Shown here one piece after another: positions 43,786 to 53,045 of a stretch of 64,000 nucleotides of DNA. Numbering within the stretch: position 1 is the stretch's first letter; the number at the start of each line of letters is the position of its first letter. Below the pieces are notes generated by a model. That model saw only the letters and a program-made list of their open reading frames with translations. It made no database searches and was not told where the DNA came from. This stretch comes from Bacillus haynesii. GTDB lineage: Bacteria > Bacillota > Bacilli > Bacillales > Bacillaceae. The stretch is from positions 21,022-85,021 of the forward strand of contig NZ_MRBL01000027.1 in assembly GCF_001969855.1 (NCBI RefSeq), given 5' to 3'. Both the position numbers and the translations under genes were made by a program.

Positions 43786-44400
43786 ATGGAAATGTCTATG
43801 ATCGGAAAAGTGCAAGAGCAGCTGGCCGAGGCCGGGCTGATCGCAGTCGTCCGTGCAGGCGATAAGGAGGCTGCTGAGGAAGGCATTCACAGACTGATCG
43901 ACAAAGGGATAACTGCGATTGAAATCACATATACGACGCCGGGAGCGTCTGAGCTGATTGAAAAATTTGCAGGAAAAGACGGTCTCCTTGTCGGAGCCGG
44001 AACAGTGGTTGAAAGCGAACAGGCGAGGGAAGCCGCGGCGGCGGGGGCAAAATTCATCGTCAGCCCGGGCTTTTCGGAAAAACTGGCTGAGGAAGCCGCC
44101 TCATTGCATACGTTTTTTATTCCCGGCGTATTAACACCAAGCGAAATTATGGAAGCGGTCTCAAAGGGTTTTCGGGTTCTTAAGCTGTTTCCGGGGGGGA
44201 CCTCCGGGATTCCTTACATGAAGAACCTCGCCGGTCCCTTTCCGAAGGTTCGATTCATACCAACCGGAGGGATCCATCCCGGCGATGTGGAGAACTGGCT
44301 CGATGCCGGAGCATTGGCAGTAGGAGTGGGAAGCCAGCTGAACAAAGTGTCAGAAGCGGATCTCCAGCGCATCTTTCAGCGGCGGGTTCGGCAGAAATAA
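43786..44400 (+). CDS. kdgA: 2-keto-3-deoxy-6-phosphogluconate aldolase KdgA
   Basis: About 204-aa class I aldolase (Eda family). It splits KDPG into pyruvate and glyceraldehyde-3-P. Visible are [32 protein letters not shown] and [10 protein letters not shown], where the Lys forms the Schiff base. ATG 43786 is 9 bases after AGGAGG; the TTG at 43777 touches that ribosome site. It lies 5 bp after kdgK. Confidence 0.93.
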   Translation: MEMSMIGKVQEQLAEAGLIAVVRAGDKEAAEEGIHRLIDKGITAIEITYTTPGASELIEKFAGKDGLLVGAGTVVESEQAREAAAAGAKFIVSPGFSEKLAEEAASLHTFFIPGVLTPSEIMEAVSKGFRVLKLFPGGTSGIPYMKNLAGPFPKVRFIPTGGIHPGDVENWLDAGALAVGVGSQLNKVSEADLQRIFQRRVRQK

Positions 44401-44482
44401 AGCGTGCGCAGCGTGAAAAGACTTCAGGTTTTGCAAGATCGACAGCTTTGCTTTTTCATTAATTTTTAGAATGGGAGAAAAA

Positions 44483-45469
44483 ATGATGAAAATTAAAGCA
44501 ACGATTGAACGTGTGCCGGGCGGCATGATGATCATTCCGCTCTTTCTGGGCGCAACGCTGAATACGTTTGCTCCGGGAACCGCGGAGTTTTTCGGCGGAT
44601 TTACAGGCGCCCTGATTACCGGAACGCTGCCGATTTTAGGGGTATTTATCTTTTGCGTTGGCGCGACAATAGATTTTCGTTCTTCAGGATATATTGCGAG
44701 GAAGGGACTGACGCTTCTGCTCGGCAAAGTCGGCTTTGCCGCATTATTGGGTTTGATCGCAGCGCAGTTCATTCCAGACGAAGGCATTCAAAGCGGGTTT
44801 TTTGCGGGACTGTCTGTGCTGGCGATTGTCGCTGTTATGAATGAAACGAACGGCGGTCTGTATTTGGCTTTAATGAACCATATGGGAAGAAAGGAAGATG
44901 CCGGTGCTTTTGCCTTTATCAGCACGGAATCGGGCCCGTTTATGACGATGGTCACTTTCGGTGTGACAGGGCTCGCGGCATTTCCTTGGGAGACGCTGGC
45001 TGCAACCGTCATTCCGTTTTTACTCGGCTGCATTCTCGGGAACCTTGACCCTGAATTGCGCGATTTGTTCGGAAAAGTCGTACCGGCGATCATTCCGTTC
45101 TTCGCATTTTCACTTGGAAACACGCTCGATTTTAAAATGTTGATCCAATCCGGCTTTTTAGGCATTGTTGTCGGCGTATCAGTCGTTGTTCTCTCAGGTG
45201 CTACTCTATATCTGCTGGACCGCTTTGTCGCAAGAGGAGACGGTGTCGCGGGCGTAGCGGCATCATCAACGGCAGGGGCTGCTGTAGCCGTGCCGTATGC
45301 GCTTGCCGATGCAAACCCCGTGTTTGCGCCGGTAGCTGATTCAGCGACCGCGATCATCGCGACAAGCGTCATTGTCACCTCGCTTCTGACCCCGCTTGCA
45401 ACCGTCTGGATCGAAAAGCGGACGAAACAAAGAAAACCTCCGAAACAAATGACGATCGATTACAAGTAA
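44483..45469 (+). CDS. kdgT: 2-keto-3-deoxygluconate permease KdgT
   Basis: 328-aa membrane protein of the KdgT family with about ten hydrophobic helices (RVPGGMMIIPLFLGATLNTF at the start, AGVAASSTAGAAVAVPYA near residue 255). It brings KDG into the cell by proton symport. ATG 44483 follows GGGAG; the ATG at 44471 in frame lies before that site. Last gene of kdgRKAT. Confidence 0.92.
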   Translation: MMKIKATIERVPGGMMIIPLFLGATLNTFAPGTAEFFGGFTGALITGTLPILGVFIFCVGATIDFRSSGYIARKGLTLLLGKVGFAALLGLIAAQFIPDEGIQSGFFAGLSVLAIVAVMNETNGGLYLALMNHMGRKEDAGAFAFISTESGPFMTMVTFGVTGLAAFPWETLAATVIPFLLGCILGNLDPELRDLFGKVVPAIIPFFAFSLGNTLDFKMLIQSGFLGIVVGVSVVVLSGATLYLLDRFVARGDGVAGVAASSTAGAAVAVPYALADANPVFAPVADSATAIIATSVIVTSLLTPLATVWIEKRTKQRKPPKQMTIDYK

Positions 45470-45481
45470 TTTTGCCGCAGG

Positions 45482-45514
45482 CGCCCCGGACATTTTGTCC
45501 GGGGCGTTTTTTTT
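45482..45514 (+). terminator. Terminator of kdgRKAT
   Basis: CGCCCCGGAC / GTCCGGGGCG, 10 bp perfect, followed by eight T. Confidence 0.9.
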
Positions 45515-45551
45515 ATAACCGTTTTCGAATAACGTCACCAAATTGCTAAAT

Positions 45552-45580
45552 TTGACGAATGTAATTTGTGATAATATCAA
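45552..45580 (+). promoter_or_regulatory. Candidate promoter of nrdDG
   Basis: TTGACG (45552-45557) and TATCAA (45575-45580), 17 bp apart. The weak -10 box overlaps the first NrdR-like box. Confidence 0.5.
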
Positions 45581-45621
45581 TATATAGTATCTAATGAATA
45601 AACGGATACTATATATGCTAC
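45575..45621 (+). promoter_or_regulatory. Pair of NrdR-like boxes upstream of nrdD
   Basis: Box 1 core CAATATATAG (45578-45587) fits the NrdR consensus CWATATATWG; box 2 core CTATATATGC (45609-45618) fits at 9 of its 10 positions or slightly less. The cores start 31 bp apart, which is the usual three-helical-turn spacing of NrdR boxes. The pair also forms a 12-bp inverted repeat, ATATATAGTATC / GATACTATATAT. Confidence 0.65.
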
Positions 45622-45639
45622 TTTTTAGGAGAGATTAGG

Positions 45640-47508
45640 ATGACAACAGGCTTTAAAGAACAGGGATTATTACAATTGACAGAAACATTTCATGATATCG
45701 TCGGGTATGGAGATCACGATATTATGCAGGAAAATGCCAACGTAGACGGCCGCTCCCCGATGGGGCAAATGAGCCGGTTTGCATCCGAGAGTTCCAGACA
45801 TTATGCGCTCCATTACTTAATGTCGCCGGAAATCAAGAAAGCAGTCGAAGACAACTTTATATACCCGCACGATTTAGACTATATGCCGAGCGGGACAACG
45901 ACTTGCTGCCAGATACCTTTGAGCCGGCTGTTAACAGGCGGATTCCACACAGGCCACGGCTCCCTCAGGGAACCGAAGGACATTATGAGCGCATTGTCAC
46001 TCGCATCCATCATTTTTCAATCGAATCAAAATATGCAGCATGGCGGCCAGTCATTCCCGATGTTCGATTACGATCTGGCGCCTTACGTCCGGAAAACGTA
46101 CGAAAAGCATCTCGCGAAAATCAAACAATACCCGACAACTTTGACAGAAGAAGAGATAAGGGAAAGAGCGTGGGAAGAAACGGACAACACAACTTACCAA
46201 GCGTGCGAAGCCTTTATACATAATGCCAACAGCATGCATTCGCGGGGCGGCGGACAGGTTCCGTTTGTTTCAATTAATTACGGAACGGATACGTCAAGGG
46301 AAGGCCGCCTTTTGATCAAAAATATTCTTGAGGCGACAAAAGCAGGTCTCGGCAAGGGTGAGACGCCGATTTTTCCGATTCAGATCTTCAAAATGAAAGA
46401 AGGCGTCAACGTCGATCAAACAGACCCTAACTATGACTTGTACCGGCTTGCATTGGAAACGAGCGCTGAAAGGCTGTTTCCGAACTTCAGCTTTATCGAC
46501 TCGCCCGTGAATAAACCTTTTTATGACGGAACGCCGGAAAGCGAAATCGCTTATATGGGATGCAGAACGCGCGTCATGTCCAATATTCATGGAAAAGAAA
46601 ACAGCGTCGGCAGAGGGAATTTGTCATTCACATCGATCAACATTGTCAAAATAGGGCTGCTCAGCGAAAACGTTGAACAGTTTTTTGCCTTGTTAAACCG
46701 CTACATGGATTTAACGATTCAACAGCTGCTTGAACGGTACGCCTTTCAATGCAAAAAAAGAGCAAAAGACTTTAAATTCCTGTATTCGCAAGGCATCTGG
46801 CATGAAAGCGAGAAGCTCGATCCTGAGGACACGCTTGAGGATGTGCTAAAGCACGGAACATTGAGCATCGGATTTATCGGGCTGGCTGAAGCTTTGACTG
46901 CATTGACCGGAAAACATCACGGGGAGAGCGAAGAGTCGTTCGAACTCGGCAAAAAAATCGTTCAATTGATGAGAGATAAGGCGGATGAAGCCACAGAAAA
47001 ACACAAGCTGAACTTTTCCTTGATCGCCACGCCGGCAGAAGGACTTTCAGGGAAATTTGTCAAAAAGGACAAATTGGAGTTCGGTTCGATCCACAATGTC
47101 ACAGACCGGATGTACTATACGAATTCGTTTCACATCCCTGTTCACTATAAGCTGACTGCAATCGAAAAGATCAGAAAAGAAGCGCCGTTCCACTTGATGT
47201 GCAATGGGGGGCACATCAGCTACATCGAGCTGGACGGAGACCCGAAAAAGAACATTAAAGCGATGGACATGCTTGTGACCGCCATGCGCCGGTCTGGCAT
47301 GGGCTACGCCTCGATTAACCATCCTGTCGATCACTGCAAGGCGTGCGGATTTACCGGAATCATAGATAACGAGTGTCCGCAGTGCAAAAACCGGGATGAG
47401 ACTTTGATTGAACGGATCAGACGGATTACAGGATATTTAGTCGGAGATATGTCAAAGTGGAATTCGGCGAAAAGACAAGAAGAAAAGGACAGAGTGAAGC
47501 ATCTATGA
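45640..47508 (+). CDS. nrdD: Anaerobic (class III) ribonucleoside-triphosphate reductase NrdD
   Basis: 622 aa. It makes deoxyribonucleotides without oxygen by a glycyl radical. The C terminus has the zinc site CKACGF and CPQCKN and the radical loop RRITGYL (Gly is the radical site). Active-site cysteines are likely in TTTCCQIPLSRL and YMGCRTRVMS. There is no N-terminal ATP-cone: the protein begins almost at the catalytic domain, shorter than the usual 700 aa or more. ATG 45640 follows TAGGAGAG. It overlaps nrdG by 4 bases. Confidence 0.94.
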   Translation: MTTGFKEQGLLQLTETFHDIVGYGDHDIMQENANVDGRSPMGQMSRFASESSRHYALHYLMSPEIKKAVEDNFIYPHDLDYMPSGTTTCCQIPLSRLLTGGFHTGHGSLREPKDIMSALSLASIIFQSNQNMQHGGQSFPMFDYDLAPYVRKTYEKHLAKIKQYPTTLTEEEIRERAWEETDNTTYQACEAFIHNANSMHSRGGGQVPFVSINYGTDTSREGRLLIKNILEATKAGLGKGETPIFPIQIFKMKEGVNVDQTDPNYDLYRLALETSAERLFPNFSFIDSPVNKPFYDGTPESEIAYMGCRTRVMSNIHGKENSVGRGNLSFTSINIVKIGLLSENVEQFFALLNRYMDLTIQQLLERYAFQCKKRAKDFKFLYSQGIWHESEKLDPEDTLEDVLKHGTLSIGFIGLAEALTALTGKHHGESEESFELGKKIVQLMRDKADEATEKHKLNFSLIATPAEGLSGKFVKKDKLEFGSIHNVTDRMYYTNSFHIPVHYKLTAIEKIRKEAPFHLMCNGGHISYIELDGDPKKNIKAMDMLVTAMRRSGMGYASINHPVDHCKACGFTGIIDNECPQCKNRDETLIERIRRITGYLVGDMSKWNSAKRQEEKDRVKHL

Positions 47509-47951
47509 AAGTGATGAATATTATCCATGACAGCATCGTAGACGGAGAAGGACTGAGAACAGTCGTGTTTTTGGCGGGCTGCCCGCATATGTGTGAAGGC
47601 TGCCATAATAAACAAAGCTGGAATATCAATAACGGATTTGATATGAGTGTAGACGAAGTATTTGAGGAAATTATGAAAAACCCGCTTACAAACGTCACCT
47701 ATTCAGGAGGGGAGCCGCTTTTGCATGCAGGCGAACTGATCGAACTGTCTGAGAAAATTAAGCAGCATTCCGAAAAGGACATCTGGCTTTACAGCGGCTA
47801 TACGTACGAACAGATCTTGAAGAATGAAAAACACAGCGCTTTGCTGGCCTATTGCGATGTCCTGGTAGACGGCCCGTTCGAAATCAAAAAAAGGGATTTG
47901 ACGCTCCTTTACAGAGGAAGCTCAAACCAGCGCATTATTGAGCTTGCATAA
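47505..47951 (+). CDS. nrdG: Anaerobic ribonucleotide reductase activating enzyme NrdG
   Basis: 148-aa radical SAM protein that makes the glycyl radical on NrdD. The cluster motif is CPHMCEGCHN (CxxxCxxC), followed by NGFDMS and the SAM-binding TYSGGEPLLHA. ATG 47505 overlaps the nrdD stop (ATGA), so the pair is translated together. A longer in-frame start at 47457 would overlap nrdD by 52 bases and is not needed. Confidence 0.94.
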   Translation: MKVMNIIHDSIVDGEGLRTVVFLAGCPHMCEGCHNKQSWNINNGFDMSVDEVFEEIMKNPLTNVTYSGGEPLLHAGELIELSEKIKQHSEKDIWLYSGYTYEQILKNEKHSALLAYCDVLVDGPFEIKKRDLTLLYRGSSNQRIIELA

Positions 47952-47957
47952 ACAGAA

Positions 47958-47986
47958 ACAGAAGCCACCGGGGCTTCTGTTTTTCC
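47958..47986 (+). terminator. Terminator of nrdDG
   Basis: AACAGAAGCC / GGCTTCTGTT hairpin followed by a T run. Confidence 0.88.
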
Positions 47987-48122
47987 TTTCCGGCATTGAC
48001 TTCTATTGAGATAACGTCATAATGAATATGAAAAGGTTTATATTTCATCATACATGTCTATCAATAAAAGAAAGCGTTTTATTTATATAAGACAATCGTG
48101 AATTAAGGGAGGAGATGGCTTC

Positions 48123-49073
48123 ATGCCGCAATCACCGATATTTCTGCAGCCTGAGTTTAAAGAGAGGATCTGGGGGGGAACGGCTTTGCGCGAGACATTC
48201 GGCTATGACATTCCCTCTGATTTAACAGGTGAATGCTGGGCCATTTCCGCCCATCCAAACGGGCCAAACATCGTTGCTTCGGGTCCTTACAAAGGAAAAA
48301 CGCTTGCCGAGCTTTGGGACGAGCATCGCGAATTGTTCGGCGGTGCAGAGGGAGACCGTTTTCCGCTGTTAACGAAAATACTTGATGCCAATCAGGACCT
48401 TTCCGTTCAAGTCCACCCGGATGACTATTATGCAGGAGAACACGAAAACGGGGAACTCGGTAAGACAGAATGCTGGTATATCATCGATTGCAAAGAAGGA
48501 GCCGAGCTTGTTTACGGCCACACGGCAAGAACGCGGACAGAGTTGGTCACCATGATCAACAGCGGTGATTGGGACAACCTGTTAAGGCGGATCAAAATCA
48601 AGCCGGGCGATTTTTATTATGTGCCAAGCGGCACGATTCACGCTCTTTGCGAAGGGACGGTCGTTCTGGAGACACAGCAGAGCTCCGATACGACGTACAG
48701 GGTATATGATTATGACCGGACTGATCAAAATGGAGAAAAGCGCGAGCTTCACCTGACACAGGCGATCAATGTCACAACAGTACCGCACGTTGACAGCTAT
48801 GTTGACGAATCGACAGAAACTCAAAAAGGCATTACCATTAAGACATTTGTTGAAGCCGAATACTTCTCCGTATACAAATGGGAGATCGACGGTGCCGCTG
48901 AGCTGACCCAGGATGCCCCTTTCCTGCTATGCAGCGTGATTGAAGGAGAAGGAAAGCTCACTCAGGGTGGCGAATTATTTCCGATCAGCAAAGGAACAAA
49001 TTTTATCCTTCCGGCCGAAACCAATGATTTTACAATAGAAGGAACATGCGAACTTATCGTGTCACACATATAA
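48123..49073 (+). CDS. pmi: Mannose-6-phosphate isomerase
   Basis: 316-aa type I phosphomannose isomerase of the short Bacillus kind (ManA/YvyI). It interconverts mannose-6-P and fructose-6-P. Zinc ligands lie in SVQVHPDDYYA (Gln, His) and GKTECWYII (Glu) near residues 97-122 and in GTIHALCEG near residue 172. GGGAGGAGATGGCTTC precedes ATG 48123. It stands alone, with a terminator on each side, in the same place as pmi in B. subtilis. Confidence 0.92.
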   Translation: MPQSPIFLQPEFKERIWGGTALRETFGYDIPSDLTGECWAISAHPNGPNIVASGPYKGKTLAELWDEHRELFGGAEGDRFPLLTKILDANQDLSVQVHPDDYYAGEHENGELGKTECWYIIDCKEGAELVYGHTARTRTELVTMINSGDWDNLLRRIKIKPGDFYYVPSGTIHALCEGTVVLETQQSSDTTYRVYDYDRTDQNGEKRELHLTQAINVTTVPHVDSYVDESTETQKGITIKTFVEAEYFSVYKWEIDGAAELTQDAPFLLCSVIEGEGKLTQGGELFPISKGTNFILPAETNDFTIEGTCELIVSHI

Positions 49074-49114
49074 AAAGCTTGACGGTCTGCAAAAGAAGGC
49101 CGTTAAGCTTTTTT
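49072..49114 (+). terminator. Terminator of pmi
   Basis: AAAAAGCTTGACGG / CCGTTAAGCTTTTTT hairpin with a T run. Confidence 0.8.
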
Positions 49115-49120
49115 ATTGTA

Positions 49121-49147
49121 TGAAAAAATATTCCGGCTCGCCGATAA
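49121..49147 (+). promoter_or_regulatory. Candidate sigma-D promoter of lytD
   Basis: TGAA (49121-49124), 15 bp, GCCGATAA (49140-49147). This is one base off in each box from the sigma-D consensus TAAA-N15-GCCGATAT. The B. subtilis lytD gene is sigma-D dependent, which supports it. Confidence 0.65.
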
Positions 49148-49203
49148 AAAGAGAAAGCAAGTTTTTGAAATTGGGAGGCTTATAGGCGAGGGGAGTAGAG
49201 AAT

Positions 49204-51843
49204 GTGAAAAACATTAGAAAAACCGTTATTTTTGCTGCAATCATTTTGCTCATACATACGGCAGTCCCGGCAATCCCTGCTTTAGCAGCGTATACCGATA
49301 CTTCCGTCTACAAAATTGAAACAACAAAAGAGTTTAATAGCGAAAGCGCAGCGCTCAAAGCGGCAGAACAACTGAAAAAGGACACGGGATGGAAAGCCGA
49401 GGTCAAACCTTCAGGAAAAAACGGCACAACATACGTTTTGAGATCAGAAGGTGTCGAAGGGGAGAGCAGAGCAAAAAATCTGCTTTTGCAGTTTGAAAAA
49501 GAAACCGGCTTGAAGGCGTCCTATGGTCCGGTTGGACAGAAAGAACCGTTTTCCAAAGCGGTATCAAAGGAATTTGTCGGTGAAGCAAAAGCCAAGGAAT
49601 GGGCGCTCCAATTTGAAAAGGAAACCGGTCTGAAAGCGACCTATACAATTGCAGGAAACAGGGAAGCTTATGTGAAGGTCGTCACGGGAGGAATCGAAGG
49701 CGAAGACAATACGAAAGCCATCCTCGACCGTTTTCAAAAAGAGACCGGCCTCAAAGCGTCGTACGCACCATACGGAGCGGGGCAAGCGCTCGTCAAGCTT
49801 TATTCAGGAGAAATCGCAGATGAGAGCAAAGCGAAAAGCCTGCTTGTCCGATTTGAAAAAGAAACTGCCCTTAAAGGAACGATAGAAACAGTAAAGAAAC
49901 AACAGCCCAGATATAAAATTGTGACAGGTTCGATACAAGGCGAAACAAACGCAAAAAATCTGCTGAAGCAGTTTGAAAAAGAGCTCAAGGTCAAAGGGGC
50001 ATATGAAGCTGCCGGTCAGCCGGCACAGCTTTACAATGTGAAATCGGGATATTTTAATGACGAAAAGAGCGCGAAAAATGCCGCCGGACAAATTAAAAAG
50101 AATACCGGTCTCACCTCAAGCACGGAAAAGGTAAAAGGTACGCGCTTTTGGATCGTAAGCATGAAAAGCGTAGACAGTCAAAACCTCAAAAAAATCGACG
50201 CCTTTTTCAAAAAGAAAACGTGGCGTTATACTGCTGCAAAGACGGGAAAAAAGCAGACATCTTTCAGAATCGTTTCCGTCCCGCTTTCAGATCAAAAGAA
50301 AGCAAACGACGGCATCCGGTTTTTTAAAAACAAAAACATTCAGGCGTCTGCTCAAAGCGCCGGCAGCACGACCGTCAGCCGCTTCCGGATCACGTCCGGC
50401 GAAACAGCCGTCCAAGCGCGAATCAATAAAGGACTGGAATTCTTTAAGAAAAACGGTGCGGCGGGAACGGCCGGACCAACAGGAAAAAAAGTGTACAGCC
50501 ATTATCAGCTGACGACGGAATCCGTATACGAACAGGACAAAGTGACGAAGGCACTCAATTTCTTTAAAGAAGCAGGCATTCACGCAGAGGCCGTGAAGAC
50601 CGGCCAATATTACAGCCGGTACAAACTGAGTTCGGAAGCTATGATCGGAACGGAGAAATTACAGCAAGCGCTCGGATTTTTCAGCAAGCAGAATATACCG
50701 GGCAAGATTGAACAAACGGGTGAGTACGGCTACAGGCAGTACCGGGTGACGACAGGTCAGATCACAAGTAAAGCAGATCTCGACAAGGGATTGAATGTCT
50801 TTAAGAAGAACAATGTCAGCGCAACTTACCAAACAAAGTCGGTCAGCCTGTTTCACACCTCAATCAATGAACTATTTACAGGGAAAGACCGTGCGGATGC
50901 TGCCGCCAATCGGATCAAAACGAATTACGGCTGGGCGGTGAATGTCATCAAAGTGAAAAACGGCCCGCAAATCACAACGACTGACTACGGAATCACGCTC
51001 AGTCAGATGGTCGACAAACAGATGAAAGTCAGCCCGCAAACGGATGCGTCGGCATATGTTTCATTGAGCTACATCAATACGGCGAATCAAACCGTCACGG
51101 CTGATCTGCTGAATATCAGGTCAAGCCCCCTTGTGACAAGCGGCAACATCATCGGACAGCTGCAAAAAGGGGATAAAGTCAACATCCTCTCCCAGGAAAA
51201 CGGCTGGGCAAAAATCAGAATGAATTGGCGAAATGCCAGCAGGGATGAAGTCGAGAAATATGTCAATCCGAAAAATTTCACACAAGACAGCTCGGCATAC
51301 TTCCAATTTTTAAAACTGTCGCAAACGGCCGGATTGAATGCCGCCGAAGTCAATGCAAAAATCCTTTATAATAAAGGGATTTTGACAGGCAAAGGCCAAG
51401 CGTTCATTGACGCGGCGAGAGCATGCAGCATCAATGAACTGTACCTCATTTCGCACTCGCTCCTTGAGACGGGCAACGGAACTTCCGAGTTAGCCAAAGG
51501 AACGATGTTCAACGGCAAAAAGGTTTACAATATGTACGGCGTCGGGGCTTACGACAGCAACCCGCTTTACTACGGTGCAAAATACGCCTATGAACAAGGG
51601 TGGTTCACACCTGAAGCCGCCATTATGGGCGGAGCCAAATTCATCGGTGAAAAATACATTCACCACCCGACTTACAAACAGGACACGCTCTATAAAATGA
51701 GGTGGTCTCCGAATGCCCTTCACCAATATGCGACAGATGTCGGCTGGGCTTATAAGCAGGTGGGGAGAATGTACAGTCTTTATACATTGCTTGATCAATA
51801 TACGTTGTACTATGATGTGCCGGTTTATCGGTCATCATCATAA
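49204..51843 (+). CDS. lytD: Endo-beta-N-acetylglucosaminidase LytD (autolysin)
   Basis: 879 aa, secreted; the signal peptide ends in ALAAYT. A long N-terminal wall-binding part (about 35-560) is made of many related repeats of 35-40 residues, each with an EKETGLKA-like or FFKKNNI-like core. An SH3b-like domain follows (about 625-690; ADLLNIRSSP, GDKVNIL), then the glucosaminidase domain (about 700-875) with SHSLLETGNGTSELA (Glu as acid) and NMYGVGAYD. It cuts peptidoglycan glycan strands during growth and turnover. GTG 49204 follows GGGGAG. Confidence 0.94.
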   Translation: MKNIRKTVIFAAIILLIHTAVPAIPALAAYTDTSVYKIETTKEFNSESAALKAAEQLKKDTGWKAEVKPSGKNGTTYVLRSEGVEGESRAKNLLLQFEKETGLKASYGPVGQKEPFSKAVSKEFVGEAKAKEWALQFEKETGLKATYTIAGNREAYVKVVTGGIEGEDNTKAILDRFQKETGLKASYAPYGAGQALVKLYSGEIADESKAKSLLVRFEKETALKGTIETVKKQQPRYKIVTGSIQGETNAKNLLKQFEKELKVKGAYEAAGQPAQLYNVKSGYFNDEKSAKNAAGQIKKNTGLTSSTEKVKGTRFWIVSMKSVDSQNLKKIDAFFKKKTWRYTAAKTGKKQTSFRIVSVPLSDQKKANDGIRFFKNKNIQASAQSAGSTTVSRFRITSGETAVQARINKGLEFFKKNGAAGTAGPTGKKVYSHYQLTTESVYEQDKVTKALNFFKEAGIHAEAVKTGQYYSRYKLSSEAMIGTEKLQQALGFFSKQNIPGKIEQTGEYGYRQYRVTTGQITSKADLDKGLNVFKKNNVSATYQTKSVSLFHTSINELFTGKDRADAAANRIKTNYGWAVNVIKVKNGPQITTTDYGITLSQMVDKQMKVSPQTDASAYVSLSYINTANQTVTADLLNIRSSPLVTSGNIIGQLQKGDKVNILSQENGWAKIRMNWRNASRDEVEKYVNPKNFTQDSSAYFQFLKLSQTAGLNAAEVNAKILYNKGILTGKGQAFIDAARACSINELYLISHSLLETGNGTSELAKGTMFNGKKVYNMYGVGAYDSNPLYYGAKYAYEQGWFTPEAAIMGGAKFIGEKYIHHPTYKQDTLYKMRWSPNALHQYATDVGWAYKQVGRMYSLYTLLDQYTLYYDVPVYRSSS

Positions 51844-51886
51844 AAAGACCGGCTATGTTCCATTAGGAACAGGCCGGTCTTTTTTC
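51842..51886. terminator. Bidirectional terminator between lytD and tagB
   Basis: AAAAAGACCGGC / GCCGGTCTTTTTT around a loop with its own small palindrome, TGTTCC-ATTA-GGAACA. The right arm is also the last codons of tagB. Confidence 0.85.
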
Positions 51887-53026
51887 ATTTGCCGTCATAT
51901 GCTCGCTCATAAAGTTCAACAGGCGCACGCTGGCATCGCCTGTTGAATATTGATGCCATTCTTGTGCAAACCTCTTGATCTCTTCCTTTGTGCCGGACAT
52001 TTCTTTGATTTCTTTCAGCAGCATTTCGCTGTCCATGCAGGCTTTGCCGGGAATGACTGCTTCAAAATCATCGATCAGTCCGCGTTTTTCATTATACTCT
52101 GCCATATCATACGTGAAAAACAGAATCGGTTTATTTAACAAAGCGTACTCAAAGGCGACCGACGAGTAGTCAGAAATCAGGATGTCGCTTTCCATCAGCA
52201 AATCCTTTAACGGAACGTCTGATACGTCTTTAATCAGCCCTTCGTGCTCTTCAAAAGTAATCTGTTCCCGCACGGCCGGATGCAGTTTGACCAACAGTAA
52301 AAATTCTCCCTTCAGTTCCCCGGAGAGCTGCTCCTTAGAGAATGGGAGACGGACGGAGGTCAAACAATAGTCCCTGTATGTCGGTGCATACAGAATAACC
52401 TTTTGGTCTGGACGATCCGCTGTTTGTTTTCCGGCATGAAAATATTCATCAGTTAACGGAACGCCCGTCCGCAAAAAACGGTCATCTTCCACGCCGAATG
52501 ACCGCTTGAAAATGTCCGCCATTTTCTCCGAACCGACGGTGATATAATCAAATGAACGATATACCTTTTTAAACCGCTTAATATCGCCGGTAGATCGATA
52601 TCGGTTTCCGATATCTTCGAGTCCGAACTTTTTCAAAGCGCCGGATGCATGCCAAATTTGAATGCATGTCGTCTGAGGGCGTTTATTCAAAACACTTGTC
52701 AGGAGAAAATAATTATCCGTTAAAACGAATTTACACTTAAACATCCGATATACGGCTTTTATGAGATCAATCGGATGTTTCTCGTTGATCACTTGCGAGC
52801 GAACGGAAGGATATTCATCTGCAAGGGAAACGGCGTGCCTTGTAAAAAGGACTTCCAATTCAAACGGCCGGCTGCTGTTGACATACTCCTCCAGCAGCGC
52901 GCGCGCATTATCCGGAAAGGAAACAAGCAATACAACTCTGTCGCGCGCTTTTACCCTTTTGAAAATAAAACCGGTTAAAGCGAGACCGGCCGAGTAAATC
53001 ATAACCAATAAAGAACGTATATTCAT
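51863..53026 (-). CDS. tagB: Teichoic acid primase TagB
   Basis: 387-aa CDP-glycerol glycerophosphotransferase that adds the first glycerol phosphate to the ManNAc-GlcNAc lipid made by TagA. The N terminus is hydrophobic and basic (membrane association, about 1-25). The family motifs are QIWHASGALKKFGLED near residue 127, YAPTYRDY, LLVKLHPAV and LISDYSSVAFEYALL near residue 285. It is similar to B. subtilis TagB over its full length. It lies 19 bp after tagA; tagC, which follows tagB in B. subtilis 168, is absent. Confidence 0.93.
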   Translation of the reverse strand: MNIRSLLVMIYSAGLALTGFIFKRVKARDRVVLLVSFPDNARALLEEYVNSSRPFELEVLFTRHAVSLADEYPSVRSQVINEKHPIDLIKAVYRMFKCKFVLTDNYFLLTSVLNKRPQTTCIQIWHASGALKKFGLEDIGNRYRSTGDIKRFKKVYRSFDYITVGSEKMADIFKRSFGVEDDRFLRTGVPLTDEYFHAGKQTADRPDQKVILYAPTYRDYCLTSVRLPFSKEQLSGELKGEFLLLVKLHPAVREQITFEEHEGLIKDVSDVPLKDLLMESDILISDYSSVAFEYALLNKPILFFTYDMAEYNEKRGLIDDFEAVIPGKACMDSEMLLKEIKEMSGTKEEIKRFAQEWHQYSTGDASVRLLNFMSEHMTANEKRPACS

Positions 53027-53045
53027 TCGTTATCCAAACTCTTTT

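Noticed and set aside
44788..45378. 196-codon minus-strand frame opposite kdgT
   Set aside because: A shadow of kdgT: the peptide is rich in Thr, Ala and Pro with no fold or motif, and has no ribosome site.
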